A program made the translations under genes and the position numbers. Shown here in pieces: positions 1 through 11,932 of a DNA stretch of 64,000 nucleotides. The DNA is from Adiantum capillus-veneris (lineage: Eukaryota > Streptophyta > Polypodiopsida > Polypodiales > Pteridaceae): contig CM043969.1 of the NCBI GenBank assembly GCA_014529385.2, positions 14,469,446 to 14,533,445 of the forward strand. The letters run 5' to 3'. How positions within the stretch are numbered: the stretch's first letter is position 1; every line of letters starts with the position of its first letter. Below the pieces are notes generated by a model. It did no database searches. It worked only from the letters and a program-made list of their open reading frames with translations, and had not been told where the DNA came from.

Positions 1-959
1 ATGAACTCCTGACTCTTTGTGCTTGAGTCAACTTCTTTGGAACCCAAATCTGAGTTGCGGAAGCTTGGACTTTGGGATTTGCTTAGCCGTGCTTGCCGAC
101 TTCGACTGTTTTTCTTTTGGTGTTGGATCTTGTGATTTTTCATCAAGGATCTTCATCTTCTTGATCCACACTTGCTTTTGTCCAATCTGGCTCTTTGGTA
201 TCCAGATTTGTCAAGCTTTTTGGCTTCTGACTTGTTGTTCTTTTCTTTTGGCCTTCTTTGGTTGCCACGGAAGCTGCTAGTAAGGGTGATGACATGAGTA
301 CCTGGTAGGGGATGTCAAAAGAATCATCATTGTTGCTACTATCCTCCACAAGGTTGCATTCTATCACTTTCCCTTTGTGGTTTGGCTGGTTATGAAAAGT
401 TACTGTTTGCTTTCTCTTTGTTTGATGGTTTTGGGATCACTTTGGTATCCACTTGATTAGCGTGTTGGTAGCTCGTTGACATGGCTGTGTTCTTCTTGGT
501 TGAGTCTTTTCTTCATGTATAGGAGCCACGTATGAGGATGCTTGTTGCAATCGCATTTCCATCGAGGATTTTGGAATCCACTTCTGATGCACTTTACTCT
601 TGTAGCGGTGACATTGGTTCTTGGGTCTTTGATCTCGACAATCATAAAACCATACATTTGTTAAGGTTTTGTTTAAGTCACCTAATGTGTCATCCGGAAT
701 TCCATTGTTTGCATCTTCATGAGTCTCCAAGTGTTCTACGGAGTCATAGAACTTGTCTTCTTCTTCGTCTCCGTGTTCCTGGATTACACTCACTGCAAAG
801 TAAGGAACACCATCATAGCCATTTTCATCACAAAACTTCGTTGTTGGATCGTCTTAAATAGCACACACATCGAGAGTATCCAAGATGTGTTCCCATTCAA
901 GTGGCTCTAATTATTCCTCAGGAAAGGGTTCTAGGATGTAATCTATATCATCAATTTCC
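1..959 (-). other. Post-protease spacer of the Gypsy element
   Basis: No conserved domain was recognised. On the minus strand there is a 118-codon open frame (437-793) that is acidic at its start and then basic, and a shorter one at 143-367. Both lie just downstream of the protease in element order, where Athila/Tat elements have a linker before RT. They may be linker remnants or chance frames in decayed sequence. Confidence 0.3.
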
Positions 960-1461
960 CTTTCTAGGATGCCTTCCTCTCACTTTAAGCTTCCGCATGG
1001 TGAAGCTCCACACATCCACAGTTCTTTAGGCTTACCTAACCATGCTGGAAGTTTTGGTCCTGCTACTGTAGCAGAATCAAACTCCTCCATAGGTGTTCTT
1101 GTCACATCCCTGTAGCTATGGTCTTTCAAGTTTATCTTTATCTTGGTTTTTGTATGTCTCAGGTAGATATGATCATATCCCCAGTCTTGGAAAATTTTCA
1201 ATTGTCGCATGAATGGTCTTCCTAGAATGATATGTTGTTCTTCTTGCCAAAGTCAACAATAGCAAAGGTTTGCTCATATTCAATTCAACAAGAAGTAACA
1301 ACTACTTTTTCTAGCAGTCCTATGGGCCTTTCCATGTGTTCGTCTACAAGCTACAATTTCATCCTTGTAGCCCTCACTACTGGTTTTCCCCTGTTTTCTA
1401 GACCTCTTTTGTTGTAATGGAAATGCCAGCTCCACTGTCAAGGATTGCCATGGTTTTTACA
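960..1461 (-). pseudogene. Retropepsin-like protease remnant (Gypsy pro)
   Basis: Minus-strand translation from 1460 gives VKTMAILDSGAGISITTKEV and then a stop. The active-site triad D-S-G with the flanking hydrophobic A-I-L is typical of retroviral-type aspartic proteases, which cut the Gag-Pol polyprotein. About 180 bases further on, in another frame, IILGRPFMRQLKIFQDWG appears near 1230-1170; it matches the conserved ILGRPF strand at the C-terminus of Gypsy proteases, and the frame then runs open to 980. Stops after the active site and the frame change mark it as a pseudogene. Of the proteases in this window this is the only one with a normal D-S-G. Confidence 0.75.
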
Positions 1462-1845
1462 CCTTGGAACTCCACAAGAAGAGTGGTGTTTCCATCTTCT
1501 CCCTCATAGTACTCACCTACCTCGTTTAGTGGCAGTAGCCTAGTGTTTAGCAAAGGCATTTCAAGCTCTTTGATCCTTTCTCGATTTGAGTCATTGGTTT
1601 TTTAACGCCAAATTTCTCTAGGCATTTTCCCACAGTAGTCCACATGTTTGGTCGTATTCTGAAAACTCGGCTAACGTTATCGTACAAGTGACTGGTGTTG
1701 ACAAAATGTCTATCAGTCCTTTCAAATCAATGACCTTGTTGGGAGGCAGTCTCTGTGATGGGACTGCAACAACATCTGACTTGGCCTCGTGCTCTCCCGT
1801 ATAGGATGGTATCGTTCTTAGAGAATGGGGTTGATTGTCAATAGA

Positions 1846-3701
1846 CTATATAGATCCTTTGTCTCCCCAATATGATTCCAATTTTAGATTCATTTGAGCT
1901 CCAGTCTCAATTTCCTCTATTGGTGGAAGAGACACTCCTCTTCCATCACCCATGCGGTTTACTCGTCTGCTTATTTCACTTGCTTCATTGGCGTCTCCGA
2001 CTTGTTTCCACAATTTTTCAAGACCATCTATTTCTTTACAACTGTCAGGTATAGCTATGTGAAATCCCTGGAAAGAGTTATTTATGGTATTCAACACTAT
2101 CCTTGGCTCTAATGCGGGGTCCTTGAGCTTTTGTCCATGCTCGTGACTGGAATCAGGCTCTTTTTGTTCCTGGTTTGGTCGGATTATTGGTGTAGGTGGA
2201 ACAAGGATCACACTCTCAGGTTTTCCAACTTGTGGTTCTAGTAAGGCTTGGGATATTTGAATCATTTTCTTGCACATTTCAAGCCTTTCCTTTTCTAGTT
2301 TCGCATATGGATATGTCATCCATCTATGTTCTTGGGTTTGGTTGTTTTTGAGCCGTGTTTCATAGGCTTTTAGGAGGGCGTCTAAATGCTCATTAACCTT
2401 CTCGACCAACATTGATCCTCCAGAGCTAGCACTTCTAGGTTTCTCATGTGTGGATGGTTCTTCTGGATATTGAGACATTTGCATAAGAGAAGGTGAAACC
2501 CTCTCCTCATGTTGTCTTATCTTTTCTTCAGCTTGGGTAAGTTTCTCAGTCAGGGATTTCTACTCTCATTCCCTATGTGTTTTCATCCTAACCTTTCTAG
2601 CTTTCCAACTGTTCGTTTGCTCTTGGTTTTTTGATTAGGTGCATCAGTCTTTGGTTCACCCGTCTCTGGACTCGCATCAGTTTCTGCTTTCTCTATCTCT
2701 GGGTTTTTAGTTTCTCTTTGAGCTTGCACTCTCGTAACTACTTGAACTGGTACAACGTTTTCATTTTCCGAGCTATTGGGTAGGTGAACAATTTTTGAGA
2801 CATTTGTTGTGATCTTTCTGACTCGGTTTGGATTTTTTGGATAGTCAGCGATCAAGTGAATGACACCACAATCAAGACAATAGGCATTCACTTGGGTGAT
2901 CTCCGTCTGATGACATTGTTTGACCAAGTGGTTGTCACGGCTTTTGTGACAATCTATCTCTAGTTGAGGAGCTTCTTCTTCCGATTCCTCTTGGTTGTAA
3001 GCACGACTTGACCTAGCTAAGCCTCTATTCACAATGAACCACAATGTCATTTTGTCCATCTCATACCTTCTTTCTTCAGCCCAAAATGCAGGAGGTGGAG
3101 GTTGTACCAGCCTCACCACTCCATTTGTTTCTCTCATCTTTTGTCGTTTTGAAGGGAAATACCTATTTTGGTTGCTATAATACATTGTAGCTGGTACTAT
3201 CGCTTGTTTATTAGATGCTTCTTTCATCCACATGTATCTCATGTCTATAGATACTCTAGCACCTGGATTTGGAGGTTGTTGTCCTAAGATAAGGTGCGGT
3301 CTTGCAAATCTTACTGGACTTGGCACATTCTCCATAGTGTATCTAAGTGGAGGAGGTGCTACTGGAATAGGTTGTACATACCTCTCCCTAGCATATTCCA
3401 TGCCATAGTAACACTCTTCTCTCGTATGGTTTGTCAATTTTCTCTCAACTTCACACCACTTAAGCTCCCTAGGATCAGTATTTACAAGAGGAGCTAACCT
3501 CTTGACCATTTTGTCAATAAACTTTTCTTGATCGATAGGTGCTGCTAGTTTTGCAATAGACTCACTCATCTGTGAATCAGTATGTTGAGAGGATGTATCA
3601 TGTTGTTGACTCTTATAATTGTTTTCTTTATATTCCTCATATTTATCCACCAGATAAAGAGCTTCTTTGATCAATTCTTTTAGCGTCAAGCTCCTTATCA
3701 T
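1846..3701 (-). pseudogene. Gag C-terminal half with degenerate zinc knuckle
   Basis: Two long minus-strand frames, 3701-2583 (372 codons) and 2484-1846 (212 codons), follow the gag core in element order with a break near 2540. The first contains a Glu/Ser-rich stretch and CLDCGVIHLIADYPKNP, a zinc-knuckle-like C-x2-C-x4-H in which the last Cys is Tyr. Its C-terminus is rich in Lys, Glu, Pro and Thr. The second frame is charged and helix-prone with no recognised domain. In Gypsy elements this part of Gag binds RNA and joins to protease. The frame break and lost Cys suggest a dead copy. Confidence 0.6.
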
Positions 3702-4510
3702 ATGCAGATTCTAAAGACCCCCATGTCTCATGCCTTGGATAAAGATCAGCATTAACCGTTCTTATGTAGGAAATTTCGCTCTTGGACAAAACTTGACGTA
3801 TCTTTTGAGCCGTAGTACTGCTTTGCGTACTGACTCACTTTCTTTTTGTTTGAATCTGTGGATTTGCAAGACAATATTGCGAGCTATGCCTTTTTGCCAG
3901 AATTCTTCGTGAATTTCTCAAATAGCTCGTCTAGAGTCTCAAAATCCCGTCTTTTCACTGAGTCAAACCATGTAGTTGCATCATCTTCCAGAGTTAGTCC
4001 AAATCCCGCAAACTGTGTTGCAAAATCCAAAACTTCATCTGCTCTAATTATTCTTCTAAAAGCTGTTACGTGATCTCTCGGATCTTTATCTCCTACATAT
4101 TTCCTTTACCCATTTTTGGATCTGGGATGGTCTCACTCTGATTGTCTACAAGTCTAACCATAGACTCTCCCAATCCTTCTCTAGTTATCACTCTAGAAGG
4201 GAATCTAGGTGGCTCCCTCTTTAGAATTCTCATATTTGGTGGAGGTATCCGTGGTCCTTCATTGACCAAATATCCACCTTATAAAAGTCATGTTCTATGG
4301 TTGCATCTGGGTACAAACATGGTGGCAATGTAGATGGGCTTGTGTTAAAATGTGGATAGATTGGCATTTCAACACTTCTAACTTGGCTTGCCATACCTCT
4401 GATCATATCTACAAAAGGATTGGTAGATTGGCTTTCCATCCTGATGATCTTAGCTTTGTTAATGTCAGGTCCACTCAATACTCTCAAGATAGTCCTTAAC
4501 AAGCCCACCT
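3702..4510 (-). pseudogene. Gag core domain (retrotrans_gag type), frameshifted
   Basis: Minus-strand translation between about 4110 and 3730 reads KYVGDKDPRDHVTAFRRI, then, after RADEVLDFATQFAGFGLTLE, DDATTWFDSVKRRDFETLDE and LFEKFTKNSGKKA. The pattern of a starting ...DPRDHV..F, an A..WF motif and a following F..LF..F matches the plant retrotransposon gag (capsid-like) domain. A stop near 4100 and others towards 3720 break it. The 92-codon frame at 4508-4230 immediately upstream may be the gag N-terminus, but no motif is recognised in it. The product would form the cytoplasmic virus-like particle. Confidence 0.65.
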
Positions 4511-4739
4511 TGGCTTAGTGCAACTTATCCCTTTTTGCCCTTGATCAGGTCTCTCAGAATTCAAGAATTTGTGACTCTTTTGGTCCCTAGATACTAGTTC
4601 TGAGTACCCTAAAAGTTTGGCGAACTGCACTTGAAACAACACTCGAAACAGTTTAAAGATCAAAGATTTTTGCTTGTATCTTGACCAAATGTGACCCAAA
4701 TTTGTTAAAACTTGATCGCTAAGCTTACTTTACAATGCT

Positions 4740-6440
4740 TAACACTTCTAGAAGCTCAATGTGAGTTTTCACCTCCAAATTAGGGCTAGAGACATCATAC
4801 GTGTATGATGTCAACTATGGCCAAATCAAGTGATTTTTACTCCAGAGGATCTTTATCACTTGGGCAACTCTCGCAACTTTTAGAATTCAATTTGGACATT
4901 ATTTGGATAAGTTATGATCATTACAAGCATGAATCTTTCCAAATCTGTCTTCTGGCCTTTACAAGCTCAAATGAGCCCCAAATTTAATGAAATTTTGGCT
5001 AGGGACTTCTTTATGCTCTAGGACATTGAGGTATACTCAAATGTCTGTTTTGACCCCCAGATCTGGCCTGTGAGACATCATACGCGTATGATGTCTTTTG
5101 GCTCAGAATTCACTTATATTTCTACCGAATGTACTCCTTGATGCATACAACAAGAATATGTGATTACAGCAAATTTTGGATGTCAAAATTGCTCAAAATC
5201 GGCACTTTTTCACCTTTATCTTCTTATATCTACAAATTCTCTTTAAGTGAAAAAGTATGTATCCAAATGAGTTGAAACTTTTCAAGCAAGCTTAACAGAT
5301 CATTTCCCAACCCCGTATGTGGTCAAAAGTGAAATTTGACTTTCAGATCTGGCCTTGAGACATCATACGCATATGATGTCTATGTGCTCAGAATTGGCCC
5401 AAATTTGGCCAGTAAGCTTGTCTTGTGGTGCTTAACACCCTGGTATGCTCAGATCTCAATTTTGGTATGTAAAAGTGTCCTTTAGACATTATACGCGTAT
5501 GATGTCTACTTGGTCAGAATGAAGTGAATTTCACTCCAGGGGTTCACTGGGAACTCACAATAAGTTTTAGAACTAAATTTGAACACTTTTTGTGCAAGTT
5601 ATGGCTAATACAAGCATTCACTTGCCTAGATGCGTCTTATGGTCTTTGCAAGCCCAAAAATGCTTCAAATGATGAAATTTGGACTATATGATTCCTAAAT
5701 GTTGTAGATCGCAAGGGTGCACTTAGATGTACCTTTTAACCTCATATCTGCCCTCTAAAACATCATACGCGTATGATGTCTAGGTGGTCAATGCACAAAA
5801 TCATCACTTTTGACAAGGAAATCCCGTGAAAGAGTAAAATCCCCTTAACTCTCAATCTACAAGCCCAAATGATACGAAATTTGGTGTATGTGCTCAATAC
5901 AAAATGCAAAAGATGGGTATAATGTCAAAAGTTCATTTTTGTTGCCAAAATCACCCATAAGACATCATATGCGTATGATGTCTGCTGATGAATTTTTGGA
6001 CAGAATTCATTCATAAGCATCCCCAAGTCTCTAGCACTGGTTTTCAAGCACTCTGGCCAAGTTTCATGCAAAAATGTGCTTAGAATCACAAGTTTTTCTT
6101 TTTTAGTTTCAGACACTCCGTCTTCTGTCTTTTGGGTATCAAGAGTTGGTCAAAACTCTAGTTTCACTGTGTACTTGGGGTAAAACCTCCCTTTTGAACA
6201 CACAAGTGCAGTCAAATTTTTTGAATTTGGTCTCCAAATGCCCCTTGAGACATTATATGCGTATGATGTCCAAGTTTACAGAATTTCAGTTTTTGTACAC
6301 AGAACCCTTGCACATGCCCTGTTATATGCTCAACATCAATCAGTCTCATGAAAAACTATCCAAAGAAAGCTCTTTTTGCATTTTTACTCTCAAAAGAAGA
6401 CTTTCTAGTGATTTTAAATGCAAACAAGTACATTAGCAAA
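4740..6440. repeat. Diverged ~285-bp tandem array with a 22-bp palindrome in each unit
   Basis: Seven copies of a 22-bp inverted repeat (half-site GACATCATACG followed directly by its reverse complement) lie at 4791-4812, 5074-5095, 5359-5380, 5485-5506, 5759-5780, 5961-5982 and 6249-6270. Copy 2 is a perfect palindrome and the others differ at one to three bases. Spacings are 283, 285, 126, 274, 202 and 288 bp. Sequence between copies is also repeated: after copies 1 and 4, both units have an ACTCCAG motif, a TTTTAGAA motif and a TTACAAGC or ATACAAGC motif in the same order, and upstream of copies 2, 3 and 5 there is a shared ATCTGGCC or ATCTGCCC motif. The array sits in the leader between primer site and gag of the minus-strand Gypsy element. 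Confidence 0.85.
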
Positions 6441-6802
6441 TAAATCAATGATGAATAGCTCTAGATCAGAATCAGATCATTTACCTAAAGGTACTCCTAC
6501 AAATCATATGGCGTTTTGCATTTATGAGTAGAAAAATGCTTCAATGCCACACACGGATTAGCAAATGCTTTTATCACCTCACAAATTACTCGACCACCAA
6601 CAACTACTCTAATGTACAAATCCTAACTAAATCTACCTAGTCGCGTAGACCCTCGGCAAGACACATGCTTCCTCGCTATCCACTTGATCTCGGAATAACC
6701 TCTTCCAGATCCACTTAAGAAAAATGCTTTCTTTAGCCGAAACTAAAGCAAGCAACCATCACACGATTGTTAGTAGGAATACCTACCTAAGTCCTTGTGT
6801 CC

Positions 6803-6817
6803 CCGACAATGGCACCA
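6803..6817 (-). promoter_or_regulatory. Primer binding site, tRNA-Asp type
   Basis: Minus strand reads TGGTGCCATTGTCGGGGAC next to the LTR end. It differs by three transitions from the TGGCGCCGTTGCCGGGGA site that plant Athila/Tat elements pair with the tRNA-Asp 3' end. One base separates it from the LTR terminus at 6819. Confidence 0.7.
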
Positions 6818-6818
6818 A

Positions 6819-7731
6819 TGTTGCAGGAGCGAATCACACCACCCATAAAGTGCATGCAACACAACCTAGATCAACATAATGTCAATTGAGGACACAGATG
6901 ACACGATAGGCACACGAAGAATATTTTTTTATCTTGTCAGGATGAGACCATCCTACACATACAACACTCTGGAAGGCCAACTAAACCACAATCTAGAATC
7001 TCACTGCTCTCAACTACACCACCCAACCCACACATACACACAACGGTAGGAAACCCATCAAATCATACCAGAATCGTACGAAACTTAAGAAACACCATCC
7101 CCTCATTCAAAATCCTAGCTCTAAACCCATCTGCGGAAAACGCGTATAAAGACAGAGCTGAAATTTTGAAGTGCCCGAAATTGAAATTTATGAGTACCTA
7201 TGCATAGCTTATGTCGCTATAATTCTAACGACTACTTGCAGGAGGCAAAAAACGAACATCATTTGATATACTTATAGCCACAAATAGCTTGTAGATACAC
7301 GAGCGTATTCGCTCTGTTCCGCGGGGAATGCTTGGGGTTGTCGTGTAGCTCTTGCCGACGCTAGCGCGATGGTGCAGTCGAATCTCCGATGTGATGAACG
7401 AGCGGGGAGTAGCGGCAGGATGAAGCTCACGCTCTCTCTCTTCCTCTCTCACACACAGTCGAGGGCAGCTTAAAACTTATGATTATGAAAAATTTGTTCT
7501 TACAAAAGTGACCTAGGTACCTTATATACTAAGGCTACCTTAGGTTAACCAAAGATAGAGTTGGAGGCGTCAAATGGCTTGGTATTTACAATCTGGAAGT
7601 GCCATTGCACCTCGCATCTACAACTAGACTAGCTACTTATTACAATTGATGTTTATAACCACAATCCTCAGCATTCCATAACTCTCAAAGAATAAGTCTT
7701 TGTTGAGTTTTGTCGTGCTATTGACCCAACA
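6819..7731 (-). repeat. 5' LTR of the Tat/Athila-like element
   Basis: The + strand begins TGTTGCAGG next to the primer site and the proposed outer end is ACCCAACA, giving 5-bp terminal inverted repeats TGTTG/CAACA and a length of 913 bp. On the minus strand a TATA box (TATATAAG, + strand 7521-7528) lies about 200 bases inside the outer end, as expected for U3. The outer end is an inference because the 3' LTR is outside the window. Confidence 0.5.
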
Positions 7732-8599
7732 ATGAACAATCAGTCTCTTCTCCTACTATATATATCCTATTTCACATCTAGTCTCCATGCATCATTAACA
7801 AGCGATATCTATATTTTTTGAGTGCAAGTTATTAGCGATGTTTACTCTTTGCTCAATTCATAAAGTATCATTATTTGTATCTTCTATTTAAATCTCTCTT
7901 TTTTTCACTATTTACAAATTAGTGAAGGATTAATGCCAGATTTTCAAGAGATAGGTAATAGCAATGAAGAATAAACAAAAGAAAATTTGATAGACAGAAA
8001 GAAATAAGAATTCTATAGGTGCACTTAGCTCTTGTGTATAAATCATACAGGAGTACGTTCGTGAGAGGGAACACGTCCAAGATTGCTTGTCCTAACCAAG
8101 AGCATAGCACGCACTCTAAAACCACTGCTGCATTTGGAGGTGTGGAAGCCACTGCAAAAGTAGCCAAGACAACATAGTGCAACCCATAAAACAAATAAAT
8201 TTGCATTCCGGACAAATCCCACATGACATAATTGAAGCTATATGCAAACAGAGAGAGACAGAGAGCGAGAGAGAACAAGTGAGCACGTGCAAATGTACCT
8301 CCTAGAGCGGAGTGCTACACCGGCACAACGAGAGAGAAGAGAGGAGAGAAGAGAAGAAGGACACAAGCACTAAGTTCAATCTTCCCCCGTGCAAGAGTGA
8401 GCATTTTCCTCTTGCACGTATTTATTTATAGATTTCTTGAATGCTCAAAGTAAGTACATACTGGCCGGTTGGACATAAATGGCCAAAGTTCATAAAGAGC
8501 ACTTGAATAATAAAATATACATAAATGTAGTGTCCTTTTGCATAGCTCTTAGCTTGGTCATGCTTTTTCCACCTGTCAGCTACACTAAAAAACAATATA
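7732..8599. other. AT-rich spacer, no gene recognised
   Basis: A purine-rich GAGA patch at 8250-8350 is the only notable composition. A 119-codon minus-strand frame (8278-7919) is hydrophobic but has no homology cue and no supporting context, so it is not called. Confidence 0.5.
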
Positions 8600-8623
8600 T
8601 CAAGTTCAAATACAAAAGTTCAC

Positions 8624-9187
8624 TTGTATGATCGTACTTCAATGGGTGAGAAAGAGCCAGATCACTATGAAAAGTTACTTCTACGAATTTGCAATAGCAT
8701 GGGTATGCTCATTGCCAATGGTGTATCTTTGTGGAGCGGAACCAATAGATTTACATGTAGAAAACACAATGGGGATAGTGTGATTAACTATATGCTACTC
8801 TTTGAAGCCATCATGTATCGCATAAAGAGTTTTACCCTTATCAGACCATCACACCTTATGTATTGACCTTGCATGTGGAGAAACAACTAAGCATGAAAAT
8901 ATCAGCCAAAGGGAAGAGAAGTTATCTCTTTGTCTGGATTTAAATGGGCACCAATGTATATTGAAATAGTTGAGCAAATGTTTTGGATGAAAAAGCTTCA
9001 ATATGACAAACCATTGGAAACTAAATGGGAATCTTTCAAGAAAGTTATTTGTTCTTGTGCAAAAGAATGCTTTTCCAAAAATTATGACCATGGTATCAAC
9101 AAAGATAGATCACACAAGTGGTGGTTTGATAAAGAATGTCAAGATGCTCAAAAGTCCTCGATAAATCTAGATAAAAACAATGGATAG
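8624..9187 (+). pseudogene. LINE endonuclease C-terminus and linker
   Basis: The frame 8624-8866 reads MGEKEPDHYEKLLLRICNSM and then GMLIANGVSLWSGTNRFTCR. The run of a leucine-rich helix, a C....L.IANG segment and a later ...SVINYML corresponds to the last strands of APE-type endonucleases in plant LINEs, where the final motif is usually S-x-I-D-Y. The catalytic Asp there is replaced by Asn (VINYML). The next frame (8930-9187) carries WWFDKECQDAQKSS, the common W(F/W)D.EC..A.K linker before RT. Most of the endonuclease, including its N-terminal catalytic residues, is absent. Confidence 0.7.
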
Positions 9188-9432
9188 AGAAAACTATCAA
9201 AGTCATTTGCATATATAGAAGGTATTGCTTCAAAAGAAGAAAACAAGATAAGAAGTCAAGCATCATTCTTTTCAAGTCCAAGAAAAAGCACATGCATGGG
9301 AAAGATTTTGGAGAAACTTGAGAGGCAAGCGGATTGATAACTTGAGTCTTGTGGATATGTAAACACATTGTAGTTAACTATATGAGCAACCAAATTTGAA
9401 AAGATGTCATTTTTTATGGTTCACTCCCATGT

Positions 9433-10740
9433 ATGCCCTCTTTTTTTACTATTATGGATGTGTGTGGCAGGTTGAAAAAGTTAATCACTCGCAAAGTGAG
9501 AGATCTTCAAGGTATCAAGCCAAAAGTTATTAAATGGACGAGAGATTTTACACATGAGTGGATGTGTGATATGTTCAAACTTGCACTTCAACATCGTATG
9601 CCTTGTGATTGGAGTACTAATAGGGTCAAGCCTTTGCATAAAGGAGGGGATGTAAATAATATAAATAACTACCAAACTATAATGATTGGGTCTCTTATGG
9701 CAAAGTTGTTTGGGTGCATAAAGGAGATAAAATTGAGTGATTAGGCTGAAGAAAATGGAAAGCGTGCAAAAGAACAAGCGGGTTTTTGTCAATGCCATAG
9801 CATCATTGATCATCTTGTCACTCTTCATGTTCTCATGAAGGAAAGTCAATTGAAAGGAAAACAATCATATTATTGCTTTGTGGACTTGAAGAAATCTTTT
9901 GATATGATTCCAAGTAACAATTTGTGGAGAAGGATGGAAGAACTCCAAGTGCCAAGTGAGTCTATGCTTGTGGTTTCTCAAATCTATGAAAAGGTGATGT
10001 GTAAATTGCACATATAAAGAGGAATTTCAAAAAAAATTGCAAGCACTATTGGGGTTAAACAAGGATGTCTCTTGTCACCAACTCTCTTTGGTATATGCAT
10101 TTCTTGAAAAAATGGTACTTGACTTTATTCAAGAAGAAGGCAATGAAGAGGTCACTATTTGCAATGCAATAATCATGCTTTTGTTGTATGCGGATGATGT
10201 AGTGCTTGTAGCACACACTTTAGAGGATGCACAAAAGCTTATGGTTGTCCTTGAGAACTTTTTCTTGCATAGTGGGTTGATTGTGATTGAATCCGAAACA
10301 AAGGTTATGCTTGTGAAACCCAATCATAAGGAGAAGCCAAAAATGAGACACTCAAAGTTGTTGAGAGCTTTAAGTACCTTGGTCTTGAGGTTCCGGCCAA
10401 TCACAAGTGGCATGAATGTGCTATGTGTTGTTTGGAAGCCAAAAAGAGAGTGTACTATGCATTTGAGAACATGTGTAATGTGGGAAACATCAAATGTTGG
10501 GTTCTCAAGAAGTACCTTTTTGACACATTTGTGACATTGATTCTTCTTTATGGAGGTGAAGTGTGGGGTGGGAGCATCTCAAAATCTACTTGGATAGATT
10601 TTGAGAATGTCCAAAAGAGTTTTCTTACAAACTTTCTCCAAGTTAAGACACAAACACCATATATGCTCCTACTTTTTGAGTCAGAATCTCTTCCAATTGA
10701 GGTTATGGGCATGGAAAGGGTTGTGGAGTACATGATATAG
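9433..10740 (+). pseudogene. LINE reverse transcriptase
   Basis: RT blocks appear in order in shifting frames: NNYQTIMIGSLMAKLFGCI (9650-9720; block 2, usually NYRPI), CFVDLKKSFDMIPSNNLWRR (9877-9935; the catalytic D of block A), IGVKQGCLLSPTLFG in a broken frame near 10050-10090, and LLLYADDVVLVAHTLEDAQK (10177-10233; the YADD box with both metal-binding Asp intact). The frame 10423-10740 continues into the thumb with KCWVLKKYLFDTF and LLYGGEVWGGSI. Members of this plant LINE family copy their RNA at the chromosomal target. Multiple frameshifts make this copy inactive even though YADD is intact. Confidence 0.85.
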
Positions 10741-11220
10741 ATGCATTAAAACCCCTCACATCAACTTCCTACAATTGCATGGGAAGCAAGCAAAAAATTT
10801 CAAAAGATGCATTAGAGCAAGATCTTGAGCACAAAATGGATGCAAGACATAAATAAGTGGTTTGGGAGATGGGATGCATTACACTTGCTATATGATGCAT
10901 CAGTAGACCCAAAGTGAATGAAGCTTTTCTACAGCACCAATGTATTACGGCTTGAAAGGAATCCATTGGGTCACGCTTCATACATTACACCACCCATATT
11001 GCCCCCAACTACAAAACCATGTTCTTCGTTGAAAGAGGAAATTGTACTTACCCTTACATGCTTGAGCCTATCCCCTTGTCAACAATACGCGCTATCATAG
11101 CCTAGATGTGACCAAAGCTAACATCAAATGGCACACTCATAGTGTTATGAAATAATAAAGCTCATAAGAAAACTCAAACTTGTCGTATGTAAAATGAACT
11201 CGTATCAAAATACTACCAAT
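10741..11220 (+). pseudogene. LINE ORF2 C-terminal remnant
   Basis: In changing frames one can read ILSTKWMQDINKWFGRWDAL (10820-10880) and, near 10985-11090, PPTTKPCSSLKEEIVLTLTC beside a second frame with NHVLRxKRKLYLPL. The W.QD..KWFGRWD segment is typical of the C-terminal region of the same LINE family. Stops within 50 codons of each other show decay. The right limit is approximate. Confidence 0.5.
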
Positions 11221-11932
11221 TCCATGGCCTTTGGTGCCTTTTCTTCTTTGGCCACAAGGACATTGCTCTTGAATGAAGTAAAGAGCATGGTGGCAATGAT
11301 TGTTCAACATGACAATAATTTACCATTTATCTGAGTAATTACTGCATGAGTTGAACCTGCAATCTCTACACAAGTTTCACAAAAAATCAACAAAGGATGG
11401 AATTGCTTGCTAGCTATGAAACAAAAATAAAAGCCACAATTTGCAATTGATGTTTGTCGACAAGTTTAGGAATTTTGTAACACTTGAAATTCTTGCCGCA
11501 TCGTGAGCTACTCAATCCTTACTTGAAAATTTTTTCAGGTGCTTGAATTGCAAACTGTTTTTGCCATGGTCCCTTGCCCAGGCCCTTGCATGCCCTTACA
11601 TGCTCTGTTTGAAGTCTGTGGCTTGCCCTGCAATTTGAAACCATGGCCCCTTGCATGGCCACGGGGCAAGGCTTTACTAGGGGAGTGTGTCCACATGCCA
11701 CAAAATATAAACCTAAAGACCTCCATAGTGATGGCAACACTCAACTAGCAAGAAGAGAGAGAAAAAACTTGTTGCGCATTTTGAGGTGGTCAAATGGTGA
11801 CCTTGACGAAAATCACTCCATGCGTAGATGCGACCTTGTTGACAATGGTTGTGACCCAAATAAAAAACCTATGAATGTCATCTTCCTCAAACGCAAGTAG
11901 CCGCTCCCATGGCTTGATCAAGCCTCCTCGAA
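11221..11932. other. No gene recognised
   Basis: Short open frames between 11519 and 11900 overlap on both strands across a GC-richer patch (11560-11680) with repeated CCATGG and CCTTGC words. Their existence on both strands is a composition effect and none has a recognisable product. Confidence 0.5.

Larger units (their letters stand above)
1..7731 (-). mobile_element. Tat/Athila-like Ty3/Gypsy retrotransposon, 5' half, decayed
   Basis: Read on the minus strand the order is LTR (7731-6819), primer binding site (6817-6803), a 2-kb leader with a palindromic tandem array (about 6440-4740), gag (about 4510-1846), then aspartic protease (1461-960). The element leaves the window on the left, so RT, RNase H, integrase and the 3' LTR are not seen. 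The long leader, tRNA-Asp-type primer site and gag-protease order match Tat/Athila-type Gypsy elements. Several in-frame stops and frameshifts show that it is dead. Lineage is inferred from layout and short motifs, not from an RT tree. Confidence 0.7.
8600..11220 (+). mobile_element. LINE (non-LTR retrotransposon), 5'-truncated and decayed
   Basis: Fragments of one ORF2-type polyprotein lie in order on the + strand: end of the endonuclease (8624-8866), linker (8930-9187), reverse transcriptase (9433-10740) and C-terminal region (10741-11090). Frames change at least five times and stops are frequent. The 5' end of the endonuclease is missing, the usual outcome of incomplete target-primed reverse transcription. 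An AATAAAG at about 11150 could be part of the 3' end, but no poly(A) tail or target duplication was found. Confidence 0.85.

Noticed and set aside
4740-6440. CRISPR-like spacing of a short palindromic repeat
   Set aside because: Spacers of 100-270 bp are themselves related to each other, there are no cas genes, and the context is a plant retrotransposon.
7919-8278. 119-codon hydrophobic frame on the minus strand
   Set aside because: No family resemblance, no partner genes and a low-complexity codon pattern; likely chance in AT-rich DNA.
11519-11900. Overlapping frames on both strands
   Set aside because: Mirror frames of a GC-richer, word-repetitive patch; no homology cue.
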